The notes beneath the pieces are model-generated. The model did no database searches. It had not been told where the DNA came from and saw only the letters and a list, made by a program, of their open reading frames with translations. From IMG/VR virus record IMGVR_UViG_3300005663_000023, positions 1-36,672 of that record: a stretch of 36,672 nucleotides of DNA; one strand, written 5' to 3'. Within the stretch, counting starts at the first letter, position 1. Every line of letters starts with the position of its first letter. The position numbers were made by a program, and so were the translations under genes. Shown here one piece after another: positions 1 through 5,483 of the stretch. This stretch comes from a virus.

Positions 1-77
1 GACCTTAGATTGCTGGGCCGGTCGAGTCGCTGTCACGACTCCCGGCCCTCTGCCGTTTATACCACGTCGCGTCGAAC
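1..77. repeat. 77-bp terminal direct repeat (contig circularity)
   Basis: Positions 1-77 are identical to 36596-36672. An exact short overlap of this size is what an assembler leaves when it closes a circular or circularly permuted molecule, so this is probably one locus counted twice and not a true terminal repeat. The locus is copy A of the promoter-hairpin leader, pointing to the minus strand: stem bases 15-21 pair with 42-48, and 24-29 pair with 36-41. The -10-like TATAAA lies at 56-61 on the minus strand. Confidence 0.9.
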
Positions 78-257
78 CTGCGCCAGCAAGCCGAGCGCTC
101 TCCTGTACCTGTCCTCGTCCGGCTCGCCGCCGATGATCACCATCGCGACCGGCTCGTCGATGGTCGCGGCGATCTCTTGGAAGGTCGCGCATCGGAAGTC
201 GATCCCGGGCGGTGGTCCGGGCGGTGTGGGTAGGTCGAAGAGCATAGGGTGCGTCAT
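57..257 (-). CDS. Small hypothetical protein (66 aa)
   Basis: I do not recognise this protein. It starts MTHPMLFDLP, is proline-rich at the N terminus (PTPPGPPPG) and then acidic (GGEPDEDRYRRALG). No membrane segment or metal-binding motif is visible. Its ATG overlaps the stop of the upstream minus-strand gene as ATGA, so translation is probably coupled. Its TAA stop lies inside the -10-like element of leader copy A, so the 3' end directly abuts, and may have been trimmed by, that repeated cassette. Confidence 0.7.
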   Translation of the reverse strand: MTHPMLFDLPTPPGPPPGIDFRCATFQEIAATIDEPVAMVIIGGEPDEDRYRRALGLLAQVRRDVV

Positions 258-502
258 GACGACCGCCCTGCGACGTGCAACAGATCGCCGGCCATCATCT
301 CCAAGCTTCGATCGAGCGCTTCGGCGATGGGCACGATGTCTTCGTGTAGCTGCATGCCGAAGCGGGTAGCGCAGAACTTCCGCAGCAGGTAGCGGTCCGC
401 GGCGAGCATGCGCGCGACTCGCTCTGGTACGCGACAGACGAAGCGGGCCCGCGAGCCACCACCCACATTGGGTGTTTGTCTTCTGATTTCGATGTGTTTC
501 AT
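254..502 (-). CDS. Hypothetical protein (82 aa), first gene of its leftward operon
   Basis: The ATG at 502 follows a purine-rich ribosome site (GGGAAGGA) and begins MKHIEIRRQT; a longer reading frame starting at 625 would run through the divergent promoter. The product is basic, with an R-rich centre (RARFVCRVPERVARML) and a weakly helical C terminus. No known family is recognised. It is the first gene after the bidirectional GGTATACC element and overlaps the next gene by ATGA. Its position in the early leftward arm suggests an early-function small protein, but no role can be assigned. Confidence 0.75.
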   Translation of the reverse strand: MKHIEIRRQTPNVGGGSRARFVCRVPERVARMLAADRYLLRKFCATRFGMQLHEDIVPIAEALDRSLEMMAGDLLHVAGRSS

Positions 503-504
503 GG

Positions 505-533
505 TTGTCCTTCCCTCCCCCTCATGGTATACC
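505..533 (+). promoter_or_regulatory. Divergent promoter with palindrome GGTATACC
   Basis: On the plus strand TTGTCC (505-510) is 17 bases from TATACC (528-533), a sigma70-like arrangement feeding the genes at 553 and 663. The octamer GGTATACC (526-533) is a perfect palindrome, so it also offers TATACC as a -10 for the minus-strand gene starting at 502; the -35 in that direction is poor. The same octamer precedes five other genes or operons. It could act as a -10 element, an operator, or both. Confidence 0.65.
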
Positions 534-552
534 TTGCTCGTCAGGAGAGCAA

Positions 553-666
553 ATGAACAGAACAACAGTTTTCGTTGCAATACTCGCTTTCGTGCTCGGC
601 GCCTACGCCGTGTACAGCGACGCAACCCTCAACTCGTGCAGCTCGTTCGAGAGGTCACGACGATGA
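553..666 (+). CDS. Mini membrane protein (37 aa)
   Basis: This short frame starts at ATG 553 behind AGGAGAGCAA and encodes MNRTTVFVAILAFVLGAYAV followed by a short polar tail. The N-terminal third is a single hydrophobic helix, either a membrane anchor or an uncleaved signal. Its TGA overlaps the ATG of the ERF gene (ATGA), which supports a real, translationally coupled gene. It is the first gene after the divergent promoter at 505-533. The function is unknown; similar one-helix minis occur three more times in the leftward arm. Confidence 0.65.
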   Translation: MNRTTVFVAILAFVLGAYAVYSDATLNSCSSFERSRR

Positions 667-1322
667 GTGTAGGCAAACTTGCCGCAGCCCTTGCGAACAT
701 CGCGGGAGAGTGCGGCGTCATCTTGAAGACCGGTGACAACACCCATCAGCGCTACACGTACGCCTCGGACTCCGACCTCAAGAAGCAACTTCAGCCGCTG
801 TTCGCGAAGTACGGGATCACCATCGTACCGCGCGGCATCGATGCGACATGGGACGAGGCGAAGCAGAAGAACGCCACCGCCGCGCGATGCCGCATGCAGG
901 TGACCTACACCATCGCTCACGAGAGCGGCGAGATGATGCAGGCCGTAGCGTTCGGCGAGGGCATCAACAACGGCGACAAGGCTGCTTACGTCGCACAGAC
1001 TGGCGCGTACAAGTACTTGGTTCGCACCATCTTCGCGGTGCCGACGACCGACGACGCCGAGCAGGCCTCTCCCGCGGTAGTGCCGCAACACGCACCGGCA
1101 GGCGAGGGGCACGATCAGGATTTCTCCGCCGACCAGGGGAGCTTTTTCGCTGCGTTGAACGACGTCGGGTGTGACTACGAAGACGTCAAGGCGTTCGCGC
1201 AGGCGAATGATCAGCCGAAGCCGTCGAGCGCTGGCAACAAGGGACGCCGCCAGCTCGTCGAGTACCTGCGAAGCGAGAAGGGCAAGGCGGACTTCCTCGG
1301 ATTCCTCGAGTCTGCGAGATGA
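663..1322 (+). CDS. erf: ERF-family single-strand annealing recombinase
   Basis: This 219-aa protein matches the ERF family of phage single-strand annealing proteins, which bind single-stranded DNA and promote annealing for recombination or genome circularisation. The ERF core covers roughly residues 5-130: helical ALANIAGECGVILKTGD, then YTYASDSDLKKQLQPLF, the strand TYTIAHESGEMMQAVAFGEG, and the hallmark GDKAAYVAQTGAYKYLVR (about 104-121). A variable acidic linker and a helical C-terminal domain follow. The start at 663 overlaps the upstream mini gene and excludes an unsupported N-terminal extension from 408. The last codons and stop form the sequence TGCGAGATGA, which is duplicated at the far end of the HNH cassette downstream. 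Confidence 0.92.
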   Translation: MSVGKLAAALANIAGECGVILKTGDNTHQRYTYASDSDLKKQLQPLFAKYGITIVPRGIDATWDEAKQKNATAARCRMQVTYTIAHESGEMMQAVAFGEGINNGDKAAYVAQTGAYKYLVRTIFAVPTTDDAEQASPAVVPQHAPAGEGHDQDFSADQGSFFAALNDVGCDYEDVKAFAQANDQPKPSSAGNKGRRQLVEYLRSEKGKADFLGFLESAR

Positions 1323-1329
1323 GCGCGCA

Positions 1330-1394
1330 TGCTACAATGAAAGGGCGGGGAGCACTGGAATGCTCGACCCGCCCACGCACACAGGCTCAGGAGG
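1330..1394 (+). promoter_or_regulatory. Extended -10 promoter and 5' hairpin leader of HNH gene 1
   Basis: TG at 1330-1331 plus TACAAT at 1333-1338 forms a near-consensus extended -10. The predicted transcript start falls at the hairpin base. GGGCGGG (1343-1349) pairs with CCCGCCC (1368-1374), GAGCA (1350-1354) pairs with TGCTC (1361-1365), the loop is CTGGAA, and a GA bulge (1366-1367) separates the two stems. The same architecture, with compensatory base changes, occurs in the three minus-strand leaders. AGGAGG (1389-1394) is the ribosome site, 5 bases before the ATG. Confidence 0.7.
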
Positions 1395-1399
1395 CCCGA

Positions 1400-1918
1400 A
1401 TGCTCGACAACGCTATCACGTTCTCACCTAGGACACCTGCCCTCTTCTGGGCCAAGGTCGACAAGTCCGCAGGAGTAAACGGGTGCTGGCCATGGACGGC
1501 GGCCACATACCACGACGGGTACGGGATGCTCGGGGTCCTGGTCGGCCCGGGGACATGGAGGGCGCAGCGGGCTCATAGGATAAGCTTGCTCGCCAATGGT
1601 CCCATCTCTGATGGGATGCACATCCTTCACTCGTGCGACAGCCCGCCATGCGTGAATCCCGCGCACCTCCGGGAGGGGACGCACCAGGACAATATGGCAG
1701 ACATGGCGGCCAGGGGTCGGTTGCATAGGCCTGCGGGAGAACTCAACGGCAGCGCCAAACTGAAGCAGCGCGAAGTCGAATCCATCAGGTCGGAGTATGC
1801 GGCAGGCGGTATTACACAGCAGGCTCTAGCCGATAAGTACGGTGTCGCTCAGTCCGTTGTCAGTGACGTGGTCAATGGCAAGCGGTGGGCCTGCCTGCTT
1901 GACGGAGGTGCGAGATGA
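1400..1918 (+). CDS. HNH homing-type endonuclease 1
   Basis: This 172-aa protein has the phage HNH endonuclease core LHSCDSPPCVNPAHL (about residues 76-90): His77, Asn86 and His89 fit the catalytic/metal set, and Cys79/Cys84 are typical of this subgroup. Upstream is the aromatic segment NGCWPWTAA with GYG. The C terminus (about 117-165) looks like a helix-turn-helix (KQREVESIRSEYAAGG, then ITQQALADKYGVAQSVVSDV) that would give target specificity. It is clearly paralogous to the HNH gene at 35500-35991. The ATG at 1400 is chosen for its AGGAGG site. The family makes DNA nicks or breaks that drive its own spread. Confidence 0.9.
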   Translation: MLDNAITFSPRTPALFWAKVDKSAGVNGCWPWTAATYHDGYGMLGVLVGPGTWRAQRAHRISLLANGPISDGMHILHSCDSPPCVNPAHLREGTHQDNMADMAARGRLHRPAGELNGSAKLKQREVESIRSEYAAGGITQQALADKYGVAQSVVSDVVNGKRWACLLDGGAR

Positions 1919-2310
1919 AAGCCTCCGACTTCCACCTGAAAGTGCTGGCGATGCCGCAGATGATGCAGCCGGTGATCAGCCGCAGCTACGCCCTGCTCAA
2001 CCTAGAACGTGTGCCTGTGGACCACTGGGGCGTCAGTGGCAGGGGGAACGCAGAGATCGTTATCCAGGAGTTTCACGACGCTGTTGCTGAGCTTCGCGCC
2101 TACCTCGACGCGCTAGACGAGGCGATGACGGCGAGCGTGGGCCCCGCTGTGCTAGAGCGCATCGACAAGTCCGCCGCCGATGCGAAGCACCTAGAGCAGC
2201 GCACGCCGTTCCGCCGGCCGAAGCTGCACCCCGATTTGGCCAGGCGACGCAAAGAGGCGGCGCTGTCTAGGTGCGCAGAGCTCGACGATGAGAGCGAAGA
2301 TGGGGACTGA
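1915..2310 (+). CDS. Hypothetical protein (131 aa)
   Basis: I do not recognise this protein. It begins MKASDFHLKV, has a helical middle (IVIQEFHDAVAELRAYLDAL) and a basic stretch (RRPKLHPDLARRRKEAAL) before an acidic tail, with no membrane segment. Its ATG overlaps the HNH stop as ATGA. If the HNH cassette is an insertion, this gene was originally coupled directly to erf and may be a partner in recombination or early DNA metabolism; that is inference from position only. Confidence 0.75.
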   Translation: MKASDFHLKVLAMPQMMQPVISRSYALLNLERVPVDHWGVSGRGNAEIVIQEFHDAVAELRAYLDALDEAMTASVGPAVLERIDKSAADAKHLEQRTPFRRPKLHPDLARRRKEAALSRCAELDDESEDGD

Positions 2311-2428
2311 ATTCTACCTCATCGACAGCGAGCGCAAGATCGCCGAAAGAAGTCGAGGCGACGGAATCGGCGCAGATAGGCCGCACCGCTCACTTATTTT
2401 GTGCAACATGGCCCCTGTGTATGAATAG
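2288..2428 (+). CDS. Possible small protein (46 aa)
   Basis: An open frame from ATG 2288 (or ATG 2300, 42 aa) reads MGTEFYLIDSERKIAERSRG and continues to TAG at 2426-2428, filling an otherwise empty interval. It overlaps the end of the 1915 gene by 23 bases in another frame. The opening strand plus basic helix looks protein-like, but the ribosome site is weak (GAGCTCGACG or GCGAAG) and there is no homology evidence. Its 3' end overlaps the promoter region of the next gene. Confidence 0.4.
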   Translation: MRAKMGTEFYLIDSERKIAERSRGDGIGADRPHRSLILCNMAPVYE

Positions 2429-2457
2429 CGTGTTACATGTAATACATACAAGGAAGG
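2399..2457 (+). promoter_or_regulatory. Candidate promoter/operator before the 2462 gene
   Basis: TTGTGC (2399-2404) and TATGAA (2420-2425) form a suboptimal -35/-10 pair with a 15-base spacer. Just downstream TTACATGTAA (2433-2442) is a perfect 10-bp palindrome inside a longer imperfect one, a plausible operator, in a locally AT-rich patch. AAGGAAGG (2450-2457) is the ribosome site. The nearby ribbon-helix-helix protein (2848) is a possible ligand, which is speculative. Confidence 0.45.
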
Positions 2458-2461
2458 CAGC

Positions 2462-2851
2462 ATGAACAACGGAACAAACGAAACCGCTCACCTCTGGTCA
2501 GACGCAGACGTGACCGCCAGTCAGTCGGACATCATCGACGCAGCTAACGGAGCGTGGAACAGCGACAACACAAAATTCAAGCGCTTCGAGTCGAGCGATG
2601 TGTCTACATGGCTCGCCCCCTTCTTCATCGACGGCGCACAAGTGGGCTGGCTCCGCAGTGATGCTGCGGTTGTGCGCATGGCGCCTCCGCAGAGCAGCCC
2701 CGGTAGGTTCGGGGATGTCATCCCGACCCACGTGGACGGCTACGGCGTGATTGTGGACGACGCGGATGGGCCGAGCATGACCTTGGCAGAAGCAAAAGAC
2801 GCGCTTGGTACGGACGGCCTCGCGTGGACCGTCGGCGGCCATGTCTCGTGA
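2462..2851 (+). CDS. Hypothetical protein (129 aa)
   Basis: The ATG at 2462 is preceded by AAGGAAGGCAGC. The protein is acidic and rich in Asp, Asn and aromatic residues (WSDADVTASQSDIIDAANGA, then STWLAPFFIDGAQVGWLRSD). There is no signal peptide, membrane helix or metal motif. No family is recognised. It is translationally coupled to the following GTG-start gene by a GTGA overlap and has its own candidate promoter, so it may be an early or regulatory two-gene unit. Confidence 0.75.
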   Translation: MNNGTNETAHLWSDADVTASQSDIIDAANGAWNSDNTKFKRFESSDVSTWLAPFFIDGAQVGWLRSDAAVVRMAPPQSSPGRFGDVIPTHVDGYGVIVDDADGPSMTLAEAKDALGTDGLAWTVGGHVS

Positions 2852-3048
2852 GCCGAGGCGGCAAGCGCGCGGGCGCGGGAAGACCAATCGGGAGCGGCAC
2901 AAAGCCCGCCGAAGAAAAGCGCTCCGTGCGCGTTGTGGTCAACCTGACGCGTCTTGAGGCTGATGGACTTGACGCTACCCGCACGGGCGACGAGGCCCGC
3001 TCGCAGGCAGCTCGCAGGCTTATACTGGCCTCATGTAAAACGCTGTAG
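2848..3048 (+). CDS. Small ribbon-helix-helix-like DNA-binding protein
   Basis: GTG at 2848 overlaps the upstream TGA and gives 66 aa. Residues 3-14 (RGGKRAGAGRPI) resemble the glycine/arginine tails seen on phage DNA-binding proteins. Residues 26-62 fit a ribbon-helix-helix: strand SVRVVVNLT, helix RLEADGLDAT, then helix SQAARRLILAS. Such proteins bind palindromic operators as dimers. A longer frame from 2824 exists but overlaps the upstream gene without a ribosome site. It could autoregulate through the palindrome at 2433-2442. Confidence 0.65.
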   Translation: MSRGGKRAGAGRPIGSGTKPAEEKRSVRVVVNLTRLEADGLDATRTGDEARSQAARRLILASCKTL

Positions 3049-3079
3049 ACGCGGATAGTTCGAGGCGCTCTAATCGCAG

Positions 3080-3865
3080 CTATTCCACGAGGTAGTGCAC
3101 GATCTGGCCTCGCCCACCCTGGAATGCCACCATGATGGCGTCGGGGTTGATGCCCGTCTCGAGTTCTGTGTAGAACTGCTTTACGCCGGATTTCGGACCC
3201 GTGAGCTGCTCGAACGAGACGTTCGTTGTGTCGTTCTTGAGCTGAATCCACGTGACCCCGGCCATTCCCTCGGCAACCGTAAACCAGCTGTCCCCATTCT
3301 TGGACACGCTGGCCCCACCAGCAGTGGACGCCGCCGTGTACTCGATGATCCGAGCCCTTGAGAGATCATCGTGGCGACTGATGACCACGCCATTATCACC
3401 AGCGACGTTGTAGAATCCGATCTGGAAGCTCGCCGCGACGGTGTTGGTCGTGTTGTAGGACGAGGACACGACGCCGATCGTGATTGTGTATGGCGCCGTC
3501 GGAGCTGCCTTGTAGAACAGGGTCCTCGTCGTGGTTGGGTCGACATCAAGCACGCCGCCAATGATCGATAGGTTGGGCGTCCCGGCCACTGTCGTCCAGC
3601 TCGCATCAGGCGGAGTGACGAAACCAGCGCCGGGCAAGAGGTCATTGAACGTAGAGCCATCGTGAATTCGGATCAGCCCGGGACCATCTGTCGCGTAGCA
3701 GGTGTCGCCAGCAATGGCCCCAACACACGACGCATACGCAGCTCGCGTGGGCGTGACACCGCCGCTTGCCGTAGGGCTGAAGAAGTCAGCGGTATAGGCG
3801 CCGGAAGGCGCGAGAACGAAGAGGGCGATGAGCACGCCGAGCACGAGCGAGCGGAGCTGATTCAT
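3080..3865 (-). CDS. Secreted appendage-like protein on the opposite strand (261 aa)
   Basis: Residues 1-26 form a Sec signal peptide: MNQLR, then a hydrophobic core (SLVLGVLIALFVLAPSG), then AYTAD with likely cleavage around AYTA-D. The mature part has the tail-fibre-like segment CYATDGPGLIRIHDGSTFND (about 56-75), then a beta-rich C-terminal domain resembling a jelly-roll or carbohydrate-binding fold. The gene alone runs leftward inside the rightward arm, converges on the 2848 gene and diverges from the 3912 gene. Upstream CATAGCGTAC may be a -10, and TAGGTGTACG (3877-3886) is a degenerate relative of the GGTATACC motif. This is moron-like: a secreted or surface-acting protein. Function unknown. 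Confidence 0.75.
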   Translation of the reverse strand: MNQLRSLVLGVLIALFVLAPSGAYTADFFSPTASGGVTPTRAAYASCVGAIAGDTCYATDGPGLIRIHDGSTFNDLLPGAGFVTPPDASWTTVAGTPNLSIIGGVLDVDPTTTRTLFYKAAPTAPYTITIGVVSSSYNTTNTVAASFQIGFYNVAGDNGVVISRHDDLSRARIIEYTAASTAGGASVSKNGDSWFTVAEGMAGVTWIQLKNDTTNVSFEQLTGPKSGVKQFYTELETGINPDAIMVAFQGGRGQIVHYLVE

Positions 3866-3911
3866 TGGGGAACCCCTAGGTGTACGCTATGGTAGCCCAC
3901 AAGGGGGGCGA

Positions 3912-4304
3912 ATGAAGACACCGACATGCGCGCATGCGTCGAGGGAAGAGCCGTGCTGGGGCAAGGTCTTGCCGACCGCTCTGGGTCTAGGTGCCGACAC
4001 CTGCGCGGGCCACTACTACGTCGAGGCGACGGGCGGGCGGTACGTGGCGCAGGGTGAGCGGCACGCGTTCGAGAAGCGGATTGCGGCGATGCGGGCACCG
4101 GTTGAGTGTGGGGGGCCGTGGTACCCCCAGCCACCACGCACTGACCCGTATGGCCCCATGCTGTGCGAGCAGCATGGGGAATCCTGCCCAGAGGCAGAGA
4201 ACATGCGGCACCGAGTGGAAGATCACTACACTCCTGGCGAGTGGGAGGCCTTCCTGCGCTGCGACGCTGATCTAGCGACCCTCGCCGACCTGACGGAGGA
4301 CTGA
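3912..4304 (+). CDS. Cysteine/histidine-rich hypothetical protein (130 aa)
   Basis: The start is ATG 3912 behind AAGGGGGGCG. The protein has N-terminal CAHASREEPCWGK, then CAGHYYVEATGG, and later MLCEQHGESCPEAENMRHR, so several Cys/His pairs could bind a metal, but spacing matches no family I know. There is no signal or membrane helix. It directly precedes the small terminase gene by two bases and probably shares its transcript. Confidence 0.7.
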   Translation: MKTPTCAHASREEPCWGKVLPTALGLGADTCAGHYYVEATGGRYVAQGERHAFEKRIAAMRAPVECGGPWYPQPPRTDPYGPMLCEQHGESCPEAENMRHRVEDHYTPGEWEAFLRCDADLATLADLTED

Positions 4305-4306
4305 CC

Positions 4307-4720
4307 TTGCCTGCCAAGCCGCTAGCTCGCAGGCACTGGCCGAAGCTGATCGTTCTGCGGCTGCACGGACAGACCACGCGCCAGATCGGACGGGAGCTCG
4401 ACAAAGCGCACTCGTCGGTCGCAGCGACGCTACACCACCCCGAGGTCAAGGAAGCGATCGAGAGCGGCCTTGACGCGCTCGAGCCCGTGTTGCGTGGAGC
4501 GATGCGTGCGGCGCGCGGCGAGGCCTTTGAGGTGCTGATGGAGCTGCTCGGGTGCACGGACAACCGCGTGCGCCTCATGGCGGCGACAGCCATCCTCGAC
4601 CGCACCGGCATCACCGCGGGGCACACGATCAAGATCGAGGCGTCGGTTGACTTCGACCCGGACAAGGTGGAGGAGGAGCTCGCGCAGCTCGCAGCGAAGG
4701 CGGCGCAGGGCGCGGAGTAG
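4307..4720 (+). CDS. terS: Terminase small subunit (probable)
   Basis: This 137-aa protein has an N-terminal helix-turn-helix, KLIVLRLHGQTTRQIGREL followed by HSSVAATLHHPEV (about residues 13-46), typical of small terminases that recognise the packaging site. A helical middle (LEPVLRGAMRAARGEAFEVL) may mediate ring oligomerisation, and the region RVRLMAATAILDRTGIT is common in this family. The acidic helical C terminus would contact the large subunit. The start is TTG, with GGAGG ending 8 bases upstream. The large subunit lies 0.7 kb downstream. Assignment rests on fold pattern and position. Confidence 0.8.
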   Translation: MPAKPLARRHWPKLIVLRLHGQTTRQIGRELDKAHSSVAATLHHPEVKEAIESGLDALEPVLRGAMRAARGEAFEVLMELLGCTDNRVRLMAATAILDRTGITAGHTIKIEASVDFDPDKVEEELAQLAAKAAQGAE

Positions 4721-4749
4721 TTGACCCTCGTTGGTGCTTGGGGTATACC
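4721..4749 (+). promoter_or_regulatory. GGTATACC-type promoter before the 4768 gene
   Basis: TTGACC (4721-4726) and TATACC (4744-4749) are separated by exactly 17 bases; the octamer GGTATACC is at 4742-4749. Transcription would begin around 4756, between the octamer and the GGAGGGAAG ribosome site. It lies just past the small terminase stop and would drive the large terminase group. Confidence 0.65.
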
Positions 4750-4767
4750 TAGGTGTCTGGAGGGAAG

Positions 4768-5220
4768 ATGGCGATCGATGTAGAGGCGGTGTGTGCGGAG
4801 TGGAGGCGGCTGGGGGGCACGATCGATCGATCTGGAAAGTCGCCTATTCTTAACGGCGATGCCGAGGACGACGGCTACGACAAGGCCGCAGCATGGGTCC
4901 GCCAGGAGGGTATCAGTGCTTACTTTTCACGCGAAATCGGAACAGACCCGATCGACCTGGACGACACATCGCGTCTCCCCGAGCTCGCCCGCGTATGGGG
5001 CCTGACGCCCGCAGAGCCCGAGGTGCTGACATGGGAGCAGGCGGCGGCGTTGTGGGTGGAGTGGGGTGGGGCTGTTGTGAGGGTGTCCCTCACCCTCGGC
5101 ACCCTCGAGGACATGGCCGAAGCGTGCGGGCTGCCGAGGACGCCGGGGGCGCGATGGGCGGCCGCCGAGCAGCACGCCCGCTACAAAGCAGCGCTTGACG
5201 CGTTCTGTGGGGTGGGGTGA
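4768..5220 (+). CDS. Hypothetical protein (150 aa)
   Basis: ATG 4768 is preferred over GTG 4753 because GGAGGGAAG lies just before it and the GTG nearly abuts the -10. The protein starts MAIDVEAVCAEWRRLGG and has a second helical segment near the C terminus (TWEQAAALWVEWGGAVVRVS, then LEDMAEACGLP). There is no membrane helix or catalytic motif. It overlaps the next ATG by TGATG. Located between the terminase genes, it may be an accessory of packaging; otherwise unknown. Confidence 0.75.
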   Translation: MAIDVEAVCAEWRRLGGTIDRSGKSPILNGDAEDDGYDKAAAWVRQEGISAYFSREIGTDPIDLDDTSRLPELARVWGLTPAEPEVLTWEQAAALWVEWGGAVVRVSLTLGTLEDMAEACGLPRTPGARWAAAEQHARYKAALDAFCGVG

Positions 5221-5483
5221 TGCGTGTCTTCCCAGCGTGGGACTGCCGAGAGTGCCGAGCCTACGCAGTGGGCAAGACCAGCGACGCTGAGCCACCCACC
5301 GGATGGAAGCGCTCATGGAGAGGCTACGGAGGATGGGTGTGGGTCTGTCCTGACTGTCACCCGTATCCATGGAGGGTCAAGCCGTGCCCTCTGTGCGATG
5401 ACACTGGCCGGGTGCTTACTGGCCACTTGCGCCCTGGGGTAGATCCGTGCCCGTGCAAGGCCCCGCCACGGCGCTCAGAGTGA
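5220..5483 (+). CDS. Zinc-ribbon-like small protein (87 aa)
   Basis: Four cysteine pairs are visible: C9/C12 (CREC), C43/C46 (CPDC), C56/C59 (CPLC) and C77/C79 (CPC), the second and third being classic zinc knuckles. The CPLCDDTGRV segment resembles the Cys-rich repeats of DnaJ-type zinc fingers. Trp-rich stretches lie between (GWKRSWRGYGGWVWVC). Start ATG 5220 overlaps the upstream stop; GTG 5217 is an alternative. The gene overlaps the large terminase start by 37 bases. A nucleic-acid or protein-binding accessory is likely, but not proven. Confidence 0.75.
   Translation: MRVFPAWDCRECRAYAVGKTSDAEPPTGWKRSWRGYGGWVWVCPDCHPYPWRVKPCPLCDDTGRVLTGHLRPGVDPCPCKAPPRRSE

Larger units (their letters stand above)
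1313..1918 (+). mobile_element. HNH cassette 1 flanked by a duplicated stop/start junction
   Basis: TGCGAGATGA occurs at 1313-1322, forming the end of erf, and again at 1909-1918, forming the end of the HNH gene and overlapping the ATG of the next gene at 1915. Removing one copy plus the intervening DNA (596 bp) would leave erf ending in an ATGA overlap with the 1915 gene, the junction style used throughout this genome. The unit carries its own extended -10 promoter, 5' hairpin, ribosome site and HNH gene. Mobility is inferred, not demonstrated. Confidence 0.55.

Noticed and set aside
254-625. Longer form of the 82-aa gene starting at 625
   Set aside because: The extension crosses the divergent promoter and the opposite-strand mini gene; ATG 502 has a purine-rich ribosome site.
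4753-5220. GTG 4753 as start of the 4768 gene
   Set aside because: It lies only three bases after the -10-like TATACC, while ATG 4768 has a GGAGGGAAG site.
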